Assembly (NCBI RefSeq): GCF_010384365.1 | Contig: NZ_CP048397.1 | Coordinates: 5,580,001 to 5,644,000, forward strand | DNA: 64,000 nucleotides | Reading direction: 5' to 3' | Source: Streptomyces sp. S4.7 | GTDB lineage: Bacteria; Actinomycetota; Actinomycetes; Streptomycetales; Streptomycetaceae | Part shown: piece after piece, positions 24,638-32,412 of the stretch | How the letters are laid out: every line of letters starts with the position of its first letter | Numbering within the stretch: position 1 is the stretch's first letter | Translations under genes and position numbers: made by a program | Notes under the pieces: model-generated | The model's input: only the letters and a program-made list of their open reading frames with translations | Told to the model about the DNA's origin: nothing | The model's database searches: none

Positions 24638-25078
24638 GTGGCAGTCAAGATCAAGCTGAAGCGTCTGGGCAAGATCCGTTCGCCTCACTACCGCATCATC
24701 GTCGCCGACTCCCGCACCCGCCGTGACGGCCGTGCGATCGAGGAGATCGGCCTGTACCACCCGGTGCAGAACCCGTCGCGCATCGAGGTCGACTCGGACC
24801 GCGCGCGTTACTGGCTGTCCGTCGGCGCCCAGCCGACCGAGCCGGTTCTCGCGATCCTCAAGCTCACGGGCGACTGGCAGGCACACAAGGGCCTGCCCGC
24901 GCCGGCGCCGCTGCTCCAGCCGGAGCCGAAGGCCGACAAGCGTGCCCTCTTCGAGGCTCTCACCAAGGACGGCGACGAGCCCAAGGGTGATGCCATCACC
25001 CCCAAGGCGAAGAAGGCGGACAAGAAGGCGGACGACGCCGACGCTTCGGCGCCCGCCGCTGAGCCGACCGAGGCCTGA
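24638..25078 (+). CDS. rpsP: 30S ribosomal protein S16
   Basis: S16 binds 16S rRNA early in small-subunit assembly. The first about 80 residues (MAVKIKLKRLGKIRSPHYR, RRDGRAIEEIGLYHP, ARYWLSVGAQPTEPV) are standard S16. The C-terminal 60 residues form a Lys/Ala/Asp-rich extension typical of actinobacteria, making 146 residues in all. The start GTG 24638 follows CAGGAGAG. First gene of rpsP-KH-rimM-trmD-rplS. Confidence 0.97.
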   Translation: MAVKIKLKRLGKIRSPHYRIIVADSRTRRDGRAIEEIGLYHPVQNPSRIEVDSDRARYWLSVGAQPTEPVLAILKLTGDWQAHKGLPAPAPLLQPEPKADKRALFEALTKDGDEPKGDAITPKAKKADKKADDADASAPAAEPTEA

Positions 25079-25080
25079 GC

Positions 25081-25320
25081 ATGCTCGAGGAGGCTCTCGA
25101 GCACCTCGTGAAGGGCATCGTCGACAACCCGGACGATGTGCAGGTCGCCTCGCGCACCCTGCGCCGTGGCCGTGTGCTCGAGGTACGGGTTCACCCCGAC
25201 GACCTCGGTAAGGTGATCGGCCGCAACGGCCGCACCGCACGCGCCCTGCGCACCGTCGTGGGCGCGATCGGCGGCCGTGGCATCCGTGTCGACCTCGTCG
25301 ACGTGGATCAGGTCCGCTGA
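25081..25320 (+). CDS. khpA: KH-domain RNA-binding protein (KhpA type)
   Basis: A 79-residue single KH domain with the nucleic-acid-binding GxxG loop VIGRNGRTARALRTVV. These proteins bind RNA, including small regulatory RNAs in other bacteria. It starts two bases after the rpsP stop, so is cotranslated with it, as in many Gram-positive bacteria. A terminator-like hairpin follows before rimM. Confidence 0.93.
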   Translation: MLEEALEHLVKGIVDNPDDVQVASRTLRRGRVLEVRVHPDDLGKVIGRNGRTARALRTVVGAIGGRGIRVDLVDVDQVR

Positions 25321-25342
25321 CACAGTTGTGAACCGGCACGGG

Positions 25343-25375
25343 CCGGGGAGGGCCATCGCCCTCCCCGGTCTTTGT
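25343..25375 (+). terminator. Intrinsic terminator/attenuator between khpA and rimM
   Basis: A perfect 11-bp stem CCGGGGAGGGC/GCCCTCCCCGG (25343-25353, 25358-25368) with a CATC loop, followed by a T-rich TCTTTGT. One of the few classical terminators in the window, inside the ribosomal operon, so likely partial. Confidence 0.8.
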
Positions 25376-25485
25376 CGTCTTCGCGGCGGCGCGGGAGCGG
25401 CACGCCGCGGCGCCTCTCCGCCGCCGCGCCCATGCTGAAGTAGCCGCAGATGTCGCAGAAGTTGGAGAAGCAGGGACGTGTACAA

Positions 25486-26094
25486 GTGCAGTTGGTAGTC
25501 GCGCGGATCGGACGTGCCCACGGCATCAAGGGCGAGGTAACCGTCGAGGTGCGTACGGACGAGCCGGAGCTGCGGCTCGGCCCCGGAGCCGTACTGGCCA
25601 CCGAACCTGCCTCCACGGGGCCCCTGACGATCGAGACCGGCCGGGTGCACAGCGGCAGGCTGCTGCTGCGCTTCGCCGGGGTGAGCGACCGTACGGCCGC
25701 CGAGGCCCTGCGCAACACGCTGCTCATCGCCGAGGTCGACCCGGAGGACATGCCGGAGGACCCGGACGAGTACTACGACCACCAGCTCATGGATCTGGAC
25801 GTCGTCCTGGCGGACGGCACGGAGATCGGCCGGATCACCGAGATCACCCACCTCCCGTCGCAGGACCTGTTCATCGTGGAGCGCCCCGACGGCACCGAGG
25901 TCATGATCCCCTTCGTGGAGGAGATCGTGACCGAGATCGACCTGGTGGAACAGAAGGCCGTGATCGACCCGCCGCCCGGCCTCATCGACGACAACGCGGT
26001 GGTCGCCGCACCCAGCGACGACGCCCACAGTGCGGATGACGACAAGCCCGATGACGACGGCCCCGACGGCGCGGCCAAGGGCGAGCCGGCATGA
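25486..26094 (+). CDS. rimM: 16S rRNA processing/30S maturation factor RimM
   Basis: RimM binds S19 and the 30S head during assembly. The N-terminal RimM barrel (VVARIGRAHGIKGEV, SGRLLLRFAGVSDR) is followed by a PRC barrel (DEYYDHQLMDLDV, IPFVEEIV, KAVIDPPPGLID), and an acidic C-terminal tail. GTG 25486 (MQLVVARIG) is chosen, with AGGGAC upstream; an ATG at 25450 lacks a ribosome site. 202 residues. The end overlaps trmD by ATGA. Confidence 0.94.
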   Translation: MQLVVARIGRAHGIKGEVTVEVRTDEPELRLGPGAVLATEPASTGPLTIETGRVHSGRLLLRFAGVSDRTAAEALRNTLLIAEVDPEDMPEDPDEYYDHQLMDLDVVLADGTEIGRITEITHLPSQDLFIVERPDGTEVMIPFVEEIVTEIDLVEQKAVIDPPPGLIDDNAVVAAPSDDAHSADDDKPDDDGPDGAAKGEPA

Positions 26095-26930
26095 CGTACG
26101 CCAGCACCCTGCGGGCCGACGTGATCACCATTTTCCCGGAGTACCTCGAACCGCTGAATGTGTCCCTCGTCGGCAAGGCACGCGCGCGTGGCCGTCTCGA
26201 TGTCCATGTGCGCGACCTCCGCGAGTGGACGTACGACCGGCACAACACGGTCGACGACACCCCGTACGGCGGCGGCCCCGGCATGGTCATGAAGACCGGT
26301 CCCTGGGGCGACGCACTGGACGAGACGATCGCGGACGGCTACGAGGCGGGCGCCCGGGGCCCCGTCCTGGTCGTACCCACCCCCAGCGGCCGCCCCTTCA
26401 CCCAGGAGCTCGCCGTCGAGCTCTCCGAGCGTCCCTGGCTCATCTTCGCGCCGGCCCGGTACGAGGGCATCGACCGCCGCGTCGTCGACGAGTACGCGAC
26501 ACGGATGCCGGTGTACGAGGTGTCCATCGGCGACTACGTGCTCGCCGGCGGCGAGGCGGCCGTACTGGTCATCACGGAGGCCGTCGCACGGCTGTTGCCC
26601 GGCGTCCTGGGCAACGCCGAGTCCCACCGTGACGACTCCTTCGCCCCCGGAGCGATGGCCGATCTGCTCGAAGGCCCCGTCTACACGAAGCCTCCGGAGT
26701 GGCGCGGGCGTGCCGTCCCGGACATTCTGCTCAGCGGTCATCACAGCAAGATCGCGCGGTGGCGGCGGGACGAGGCTTTCCGTCGTACGGCGCTCAACAG
26801 GCCCGACATGATCGAGCGTTGTGACGCAGCGGCTTTCGACAAGAAGGACCGCGAGACGCTCTCCATCATGGGCTGGGCCCCGGAGCCCGGTGGCCGATTT
26901 TGGCGCAGGCCCGAGGCCATGGAAGAATGA
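26091..26930 (+). CDS. trmD: tRNA (guanine37-N1)-methyltransferase TrmD
   Basis: A 279-residue SPOUT-class enzyme that methylates G37 next to the anticodon and prevents +1 frameshifting. Typical segments: DVITIFPEYLEPL at the start, TPYGGGPGMVMK, LVVPTPSGRPFTQELA, ARYEGIDRRVVDEY, SIGDYVLAGGEAA and LLPGVLGN, which form the trefoil knot SAM site. It is translationally coupled to rimM (four-base overlap). Complete and of normal length. Confidence 0.97.
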   Translation: MTYASTLRADVITIFPEYLEPLNVSLVGKARARGRLDVHVRDLREWTYDRHNTVDDTPYGGGPGMVMKTGPWGDALDETIADGYEAGARGPVLVVPTPSGRPFTQELAVELSERPWLIFAPARYEGIDRRVVDEYATRMPVYEVSIGDYVLAGGEAAVLVITEAVARLLPGVLGNAESHRDDSFAPGAMADLLEGPVYTKPPEWRGRAVPDILLSGHHSKIARWRRDEAFRRTALNRPDMIERCDAAAFDKKDRETLSIMGWAPEPGGRFWRRPEAMEE

Positions 26931-27061
26931 GCCGCTGCCGTACGTCCGGTGCGCGCCCCTGCCACAGGGGGAACGACGCCCACCCGACGCGAACGGCGCT
27001 CCGAACTTTCCTTTCGACATTCCGTTGATGACCTGTGGCATCAGCGAGGAAGCAGACCATC

Positions 27062-27412
27062 ATGGCTCACCTGCTCGACACCGTCGACGCGGCGTCGCTG
27101 CGCAGCGACCTCCCCGCGTTCCGTCCCGGCGACACCGTGAACGTCCATGTACGTGTCATCGAGGGCAACCGCTCCCGTATCCAGCAGTTCAAGGGTGTTG
27201 TCATCCGCCGGCAGGGCTCGGGCGTCCGCGAGACCTTCACGGTCCGCAAGGTCTCCTTCTCCGTCGGCGTCGAGCGCACCTTCCCGGTGCACAGCCCGAT
27301 CTTCGAGAAGATCGAGCTCGTCAGCCGTGGTGACGTACGTCGCGCCAAGCTCTACTACCTCCGTGAGCTGCGCGGCAAGGCCGCGAAGATCAAGGAGAAG
27401 CGCGACAACTGA
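27062..27412 (+). CDS. rplS: 50S ribosomal protein L19
   Basis: L19 sits at the subunit interface. The 116-residue product contains the L19 signature region (GDTVNVHVRVIEGNRSRIQ, FKGVVIRRQGSGVRETFTVR, VGVERTFPVHSP). ATG 27062 follows GAGGAAGC at 27048-27055. Last gene of the rpsP operon; the 131-base gap from trmD may contain its own leader. Confidence 0.97.
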   Translation: MAHLLDTVDAASLRSDLPAFRPGDTVNVHVRVIEGNRSRIQQFKGVVIRRQGSGVRETFTVRKVSFSVGVERTFPVHSPIFEKIELVSRGDVRRAKLYYLRELRGKAAKIKEKRDN

Positions 27413-27471
27413 GCCCAGGGCTCGAATCGCGCGCATGGTTCCACCGGACGGCCGGATAAGCTCTGAGCCCG

Positions 27472-28248
27472 ATGGACACCGAACCACAGCACTCGGAGCG
27501 CGACCCCTCTTCCACACCCGCCACAGGGAAGGAAGAGGGGTCGCGCTCCGTGCGTATGCCGGGACTCCCGGAGTTTCTGAGAGATCTGTCATGGCGCCGG
27601 GCCGCGGTGCTGGGCGCGCTCGGCACGGCCTCTCTCCTGCTGTTCAGCGCCTTCGTCGTGCAGCCCTTCCTGATCCCCAGCGGCTCCATGGAGCCGGGTC
27701 TCCAGGTCGGGGACCGGGTGCTGGTCAACAAGTTGGCGTACCGTTTCGGTACCGAACCGCGACGCGGTGATGTGGTCGTCTTCGACGGCACCGGATCCTT
27801 CGTCCAGGAGCCGGCGCCGGAGAACCCCCTCACCGGGCTCGCGCACGGGGCGGCCGCGGCCCTCGGTCTCGCCGAGCCCGCCGAGACCGATTTCGTGAAG
27901 CGCGTGGTGGGCGTGGGGGGCGACCGGGTGGTCTGCTGCGACGAGGGGGGCAAGGTCGAGGTGAACGGCCGGGCGATCGAGGAGCGGTACGTGTACTTCG
28001 GCGACGCGCCGTCCAGCGCGCCCTTCGACATCGTCGTACCCTCCGGAACCCTCTGGGTGATGGGCGACCACCGCAGCAACTCCCGCGACTCCCGTGACCA
28101 CTTGGGCGAGCCCGGTGGCGGCATGGTGCCCGTCGACAAGGTGATAGGGCGGGTGGACTGGATCGGCTGGCCGCTCGGCCGCTGGGCCTCGTTGGAGCCC
28201 ACCGACGCCTTCAGGGACGTACGGGATCCGGACGGCGCCCATGGGTAA
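27472..28248 (+). CDS. sipW: Type I signal peptidase (SipW type)
   Basis: A 258-residue membrane serine peptidase that removes signal peptides on the outer face of the membrane. It has one N-terminal membrane segment (AVLGALGTASLLLFSAFVVQ), the Ser nucleophile in IPSGSMEPGL, the Lys general base in VKRVVGVGGD, and box E GDHRSNSRDSR. First of four tandem paralogues, as in S. coelicolor and S. lividans. ATG 27472 is assumed; a perfect 20-bp inverted repeat spans codons 8-27, so a later start is possible. It overlaps sipX by eight bases. Internal insert PAPENPLTGLAHGAAAALG is specific to this paralogue. Confidence 0.92.
   Translation: MDTEPQHSERDPSSTPATGKEEGSRSVRMPGLPEFLRDLSWRRAAVLGALGTASLLLFSAFVVQPFLIPSGSMEPGLQVGDRVLVNKLAYRFGTEPRRGDVVVFDGTGSFVQEPAPENPLTGLAHGAAAALGLAEPAETDFVKRVVGVGGDRVVCCDEGGKVEVNGRAIEERYVYFGDAPSSAPFDIVVPSGTLWVMGDHRSNSRDSRDHLGEPGGGMVPVDKVIGRVDWIGWPLGRWASLEPTDAFRDVRDPDGAHG
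27494..27550 (+). repeat. Perfect 20-bp inverted repeat inside the 5' end of sipW
   Basis: Arms 27494-27513 and 27531-27550 are exact inverse complements around a 17-base loop. The stem would be very stable in mRNA. It may be the rplS terminator embedded in the next gene, or a control of sipW translation. Confidence 0.85.
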
Positions 28249-29245
28249 CCGAGGACGGCCCGGGGGCCACCGGGCCGACACCCGGCTGCCGACAGGCACC
28301 AGACCCACCGCGGGACGCGCCCTGCCGGGGCGCGCGGAGCGGCGCAGGCTCGCCCGCAAGGTGAAACGGCGCCGTCGTCGCTCCGCGATGACGGAGATCC
28401 CGCTCCTGATCACGGTGGCGCTCCTGATCGCCCTCGTACTGAAGACCTTCCTCGTCCAGGCCTTCGTGATCCCCTCCGGATCCATGGAGCAGACGATCCG
28501 GATCGACGACCGGGTGCTCGTCGACAAGCTGACGCCCTGGTTCGGCTCCCGCCCCGAGCGCGGCGACGTCGTCGTGTTCAAGGACCCCGGCGGCTGGCTC
28601 CAGGAGGAGACAGAGATCCCCCAGGACGACCCCGTCGTCGTCAAGCAGGTCAAGCAGGCCCTCACCTTCATCGGCCTGCTTCCCTCCGCCGACGAGCAGG
28701 ACCTGATCAAGCGCGTCGTCGCCGTGGGCGGCGACACCGTGAAGTGCTGCGACAAGGACGGGCGCATCGTCGTCAACGGCGTACCGCTGACGGAGCCGTA
28801 TCTGAATCCCGGCAACCCGCCGTCGAAGCTCGACTTCGAGGTGAAGGTGCCGACGGGGCGGATCTTCGTGATGGGCGACCACCGGTCGAATTCGGCCGAC
28901 TCGCGCTTCCATCTCGACGAGGCGTTCCGCGGTACCGTCTCGGAGGACGAGGTCGTCGGACGGGCCGTCGTCATCGCCTGGCCGCTGGGCCACTGGCGGC
29001 GTCTGGAGGAGCCGGAGACGTACGCCTCCGTACCGGACGCGCGCGCCGCACCGACCACGGCGCTCGGCCCGTCGAATAGTGTGTCCCCTCAGGATCCGAA
29101 CGGAATAATCCTGCTCCCGACCCCTGCGGAACTCCCGCTCGTTATGGGAGTGGTGGGCCTGCTCCGTCTCCGGAGCGGGCAGTTGCACGGAGTGAGGAGT
29201 GGATGTGGGGGATTTGGCCGTCGGCGCACGATCCGGACACGGTGA
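28241..29245 (+). CDS. sipX: Type I signal peptidase (SipX type)
   Basis: A 334-residue paralogue with an Arg-rich cytoplasmic N-terminus (residues 1-48), a membrane segment (IPLLITVALLIALVLKTFLV), Ser in IPSGSMEQTI, Lys in IKRVVAVGGD and GDHRSNSADSR. The C-terminal 70 residues are unique and overlap the start of sipY by about 40 bases; a moderately hydrophobic stretch there could be a second membrane contact. It shares eight bases with sipW, implying coupled translation. In Streptomyces the four Sip proteins have partly different substrates; nothing here assigns them. Confidence 0.92.
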   Translation: MGNRGRPGGHRADTRLPTGTRPTAGRALPGRAERRRLARKVKRRRRRSAMTEIPLLITVALLIALVLKTFLVQAFVIPSGSMEQTIRIDDRVLVDKLTPWFGSRPERGDVVVFKDPGGWLQEETEIPQDDPVVVKQVKQALTFIGLLPSADEQDLIKRVVAVGGDTVKCCDKDGRIVVNGVPLTEPYLNPGNPPSKLDFEVKVPTGRIFVMGDHRSNSADSRFHLDEAFRGTVSEDEVVGRAVVIAWPLGHWRRLEEPETYASVPDARAAPTTALGPSNSVSPQDPNGIILLPTPAELPLVMGVVGLLRLRSGQLHGVRSGCGGFGRRRTIRTR

Positions 29246-30170
29246 GCCCGAGGACAGGCCCGAGCAGCTTGCCGAGCCTTCCGTCGGTTCTGCCGGTTCC
29301 GCCGCGGAGACCCCATCCGCAGGGGCGTACGCAGAGACGCAGGACCACACGGTGGAGCGGCCGGACAGCGAGCCGGACGACGACGGGACTTCGAACGTGC
29401 AAAAGCAGCGTTCCTTCTGGAAAGAGCTGCCGCTGCTGATCGGTATCGCGCTGCTGCTCGCGCTGCTGATCAAGACCTTCCTGGTGCAGGCGTTCTCGAT
29501 CCCCTCGGACTCGATGCAGGACACCCTGCAGCGTGGCGACCGGGTGCTCGTGGACAAGCTCACACCGTGGTTCGGCGCGGAGCCCGAGCGCGGCGAGGTC
29601 GTCGTCTTCCACGACCCCGGCGGCTGGCTCGACAACACGGCGGCGCCCGAGCCCAACGTGGCGCAGAAATTCCTCAGCTTCATCGGTCTCATGCCGTCGT
29701 CCGAGGAGAAGGACCTCATCAAGAGGGTCATCGCGGTCGGTGGCGACACGGTGGAGTGCGAGAAGGGCGGCAGCGTTCAGGTCAACGGGAAAGCGCTGGA
29801 CGAGAAGTCGTACATCTTCCCCGGGAACACCGCCTGTGACGACGAGCCCTTCGGACCGATCAAGGTGCCCGAGGGTCGGATCTGGGTGATGGGCGACCAC
29901 CGGCAGAATTCGCTCGACTCCCGCTACCACCAGGAGCTGCCCGGTCACGGCACCGTCTCCACCGACGAGGTCGTCGGCCGCGCGATCGTCATCGCCTGGC
30001 CCCTCGACCGGCTGGCGACGCTTCCGGTGCCGGACACGTTCGACCAGCAGGGTCTCAACGCCGCGGCTGTCGCGACGGCGGCGGCGCCGCCCGTGCTCGG
30101 CGTCGCCGGCGCCCTGCCGCTGGTGCTCTGGCGCAGGCGAAGGCTGACCGGCGGCCGTACCGCCGGGTAG
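29205..30170 (+). CDS. sipY: Type I signal peptidase (SipY type)
   Basis: About 321 residues. After an acidic Gly/Glu/Ser-rich N-terminal region of about 65 residues come the membrane anchor (ELPLLIGIALLLALLIKTFL), Ser in IPSDSMQDTL, Lys in IKRVIAVGGD and GDHRQNSLDSR. A C-terminal hydrophobic segment (VLGVAGALPLVLW) before basic residues gives a second membrane span, a feature described for some Streptomyces Sip proteins. GTG 29205 lies four bases after AGGAG; a GTG at 29199 overlaps that site. Catalytic residues are intact. Confidence 0.92.
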   Translation: MGDLAVGARSGHGEPEDRPEQLAEPSVGSAGSAAETPSAGAYAETQDHTVERPDSEPDDDGTSNVQKQRSFWKELPLLIGIALLLALLIKTFLVQAFSIPSDSMQDTLQRGDRVLVDKLTPWFGAEPERGEVVVFHDPGGWLDNTAAPEPNVAQKFLSFIGLMPSSEEKDLIKRVIAVGGDTVECEKGGSVQVNGKALDEKSYIFPGNTACDDEPFGPIKVPEGRIWVMGDHRQNSLDSRYHQELPGHGTVSTDEVVGRAIVIAWPLDRLATLPVPDTFDQQGLNAAAVATAAAPPVLGVAGALPLVLWRRRRLTGGRTAG

Positions 30171-30230
30171 GGTGCCGTCCCAGATCGCCGATCCGGCGAT
30201 GATCATTCTCCGGAACGGGGGACTGCTGGG

Positions 30231-30998
30231 ATGAGCGGGACAGGACGTACAAACAGCGGCCACGGTCGCCTCGGCAGTGTGCTGTCGGGGCTGGCCGTGG
30301 CCGTCGGCTGTGTGCTCTTCCTCGGCGGTTTCGTCTGGGGAGCGGTGGAGTACCAGCCGTACACGGTGCCGACGGACTCGATGGACCCGACGGTGAAGGC
30401 CGGCGACCGGGTTCTCGCGCAGCGGATATCCGGCGACGAGGTGCGGCGCGGCGATGTCGTGGTCTTCAAGGACGCGCAGTGGGGCGACATGCCGATGGTC
30501 AAGCGGGTCGTCGGAATCGGGGGCGACAAGGTCGCCTGCTGCGACGACAAGGGGCGCCTGAGCGTCAACGGGAAGTCGATCGAGGAACCGTATGTGGGGC
30601 GGATGCCGGGCGGGCTCGCGTCGACCACCGGTTTCGGGGCGATGGTGCCGAAGGGACAGTTGTTCCTGCTCGGTGACGAGCGCAGCGGGTCGCTGGACTC
30701 GCGGGTCCACCTTCAGGACCAGGGGCAGGGATCGGTGCCGCGCTCGGCGGTGACGGCGCGGATCGACGCCGTCGCGTGGCCGCCGGGCGGCCTGATCGAG
30801 CGCCCCGACGCGTTCGCGGCGCTGCCCGGCGGGGTGTCGGAGCCGGGGCCCGTGGCGTTGCTGGTGGGCTCCGTGGTCCTTGGGGCGCTGCTGATCCTGG
30901 GCGGCGCGGCGTACGGGCCGGTCGTACAGCGGCTGGGCCGGCGGCGTACGGGGCCGACGGGGCGGGCCGACGGGGAGGTGTCGACCGTTGCCGGGTGA
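30231..30998 (+). CDS. sipZ: Type I signal peptidase (SipZ type)
   Basis: The most divergent of the four, 255 residues. It has an N-terminal anchor (LSGLAVAVGCVLFLGGFVWG), Ser in VPTDSMDPTV, Lys in VKRVVGIGGD, and box E GDERSGSLDSR, in which Glu replaces the His of the other three paralogues. A C-terminal membrane span (VALLVGSVVLGALLILGG) is followed by Arg residues. ATG 30231 follows GGGGGACTG. It overlaps the NUDIX gene by eleven bases. Confidence 0.91.
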   Translation: MSGTGRTNSGHGRLGSVLSGLAVAVGCVLFLGGFVWGAVEYQPYTVPTDSMDPTVKAGDRVLAQRISGDEVRRGDVVVFKDAQWGDMPMVKRVVGIGGDKVACCDDKGRLSVNGKSIEEPYVGRMPGGLASTTGFGAMVPKGQLFLLGDERSGSLDSRVHLQDQGQGSVPRSAVTARIDAVAWPPGGLIERPDAFAALPGGVSEPGPVALLVGSVVLGALLILGGAAYGPVVQRLGRRRTGPTGRADGEVSTVAG

Positions 30999-31479
30999 CG
31001 CGCTGCGGAAGGTCTCACGGGTCGTACTGCTCGACCCGGACGACCGCATTCTGCTGATGCACGGGTACGAGCCGGGCGACCCGGCGAAGGACTGGTGGTT
31101 CACACCCGGCGGCGGGCTGGAGGGCGACGAGACGCGGCAGGAGGCCGCGCTGCGCGAGCTGGCCGAGGAGACGGGCATCACAGAGGTCGAGCTCGGGCCC
31201 GTTCTCTGGCGCCGTACCTGCTCCTTCCCGTTCGACGGGCGGCGCTGGGACCAGGACGAGTGGTACTTCCTGGCACGTACGGCGCAGACCGAGACCACCG
31301 TCGAGGGGCTGACGGAGCTGGAGCGGCGCAGTGTCGCGGAGCTGAGGTGGTGGACCTCCGCCGAACTGTCGACGGCGCGTGAGACGGTGTATCCGACCAG
31401 GCTCGCCGGGCTGCTGCGCACGCTGCTCGACGAGGGTCCTCCGGGTGCACCGGTGCTTCTCGCCTCTGAAATCGTCTAG
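30988..31479 (+). CDS. NUDIX hydrolase
   Basis: A 163-residue NUDIX protein. The box GGGLEGDETRQEAALRELAEETGI (in the order G-x5-E-x7-REL-x-EE-x-G, about residues 41-64) provides the Mg-binding helix for hydrolysing a nucleoside diphosphate linked to another group. The sequence RRTCSFPFDGRRWDQDEWYF downstream is shared with actinobacterial members of unknown substrate. It starts inside the sipZ coding end (eleven-base overlap, TTG or GTG-type start near 30988), so it belongs to the sip operon. Substrate unassigned. Confidence 0.9.
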   Translation: MPGDALRKVSRVVLLDPDDRILLMHGYEPGDPAKDWWFTPGGGLEGDETRQEAALRELAEETGITEVELGPVLWRRTCSFPFDGRRWDQDEWYFLARTAQTETTVEGLTELERRSVAELRWWTSAELSTARETVYPTRLAGLLRTLLDEGPPGAPVLLASEIV

Positions 31480-31534
31480 GGGCGCACGGGGCCGGAGCAC
31501 AATAGGGGGACGTACGGCTGAAGGGGAACATGCC

Positions 31535-31843
31535 ATGAGTGCCGAGGACCTCGAGAAGTACGAGACCGAGATGGAGCTGAAGCTCTACCGGGAGTACCGC
31601 GATGTCGTCGGTCTTTTCAAATACGTGATCGAGACCGAACGGCGCTTCTATCTCACCAATGACTACGAGATGCAGGTGCACTCGGTGCAGGGCGAGGTCT
31701 TCTTCGAGGTCTCGATGGCGGACGCGTGGGTCTGGGACATGTACCGGCCGGCCAGGTTCGTCAAGCAGGTGCGGGTTCTCACGTTCAAGGACGTGAACAT
31801 CGAGGAGCTGAACAAGAGCGATCTCGAGCTGCCGGGCGGCTGA
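31535..31843 (+). CDS. Conserved actinobacterial DUF2469 protein
   Basis: A 102-residue acidic soluble protein found in nearly all actinobacteria next to signal peptidase and yraN genes. It starts MSAEDLEKYETEMEL at ATG 31535 after GAAGGGGAA, contains GLFKYVIETERRFYL and VQGEVFFEVSMADAWVWD, and ends LNKSDLELPGG. No catalytic motif is recognised. Function unknown; neighbourhood conservation is the only hint. Confidence 0.88.
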   Translation: MSAEDLEKYETEMELKLYREYRDVVGLFKYVIETERRFYLTNDYEMQVHSVQGEVFFEVSMADAWVWDMYRPARFVKQVRVLTFKDVNIEELNKSDLELPGG

Positions 31844-31966
31844 CGCGGGTGACGCGGGCGGCTGAGGGTGATTCGAGCGGCGCGGGCGGTGCGGGGGCTG
31901 GGTTGGCTGGGGTCTCGGAGGCGATTGCGGTCCGTGTGACTCCTGGTGCGCTGGTGGGTGACGGAG

Positions 31967-31993
31967 TTATCCACAACCGGTGAGTTGTCCACC
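31967..31993 (+). promoter_or_regulatory. Tandem DnaA-box-like 9-mers upstream of yraN
   Basis: TTATCCACA at 31967-31975 is a consensus DnaA box, and TTGTCCACC at 31985-31993 is one base from the favoured Streptomyces box. They have the same orientation, start to start 18 bp, in the spacer before yraN-comM-dprA. The remaining spacer (31844-32049) shows no gene. Confidence 0.55.
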
Positions 31994-32049
31994 GAGATCC
32001 GCCCGCTCCTGGTGCACGCCTCAGAGTCGGTGCCGGAGGTGGTGCCGAC

Positions 32050-32412
32050 ATGAACGCGACGGGGGCACTCGGGCGGTACGGCGAAGGGCTGGCCGCGCGT
32101 CGGCTGGCGGCGGCGGGAATGACCGTGCTGGACCGCAACTGGCGGTGCGGCAGGACGGGCGAGATCGACATCGTCGCCCGCGACGGCGACGTGCTGGTCG
32201 TCTGTGAGGTGAAGACCCGCCGGGAGGGCTCCTTCGAGCATCCGATGGCGGCGGTGACGCCGGTGAAAGTGGACCGGCTAAGGCGCCTCGCGGCCTGCTG
32301 GCTGGAGAAGAGCGGCGGAGCGCCCCCGGGCGGCGTGCGTATCGACCTGGTCGGGGTGGTGCTGCCCAGACGCGGCGCTCCCGTGGTCGAGCACGCCCGA
32401 GGGGTGGCCTGA
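32050..32412 (+). CDS. yraN: YraN family (UPF0102) nuclease-like protein
   Basis: A 120-residue protein of the UPF0102 family. The PD-(D/E)xK nuclease-like core is visible: GEIDIVARDGDVLVVCEVKTRR (Glu and Asp of the first motif and the EVK motif, about residues 37-58) followed by VTPVKVDRLRRLA. Family members cluster with DNA-processing genes and a role in DNA or ribosome-associated processing has been suggested. The stop overlaps the comM start by one base (TGATG). Confidence 0.9.
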   Translation: MNATGALGRYGEGLAARRLAAAGMTVLDRNWRCGRTGEIDIVARDGDVLVVCEVKTRREGSFEHPMAAVTPVKVDRLRRLAACWLEKSGGAPPGGVRIDLVGVVLPRRGAPVVEHARGVA

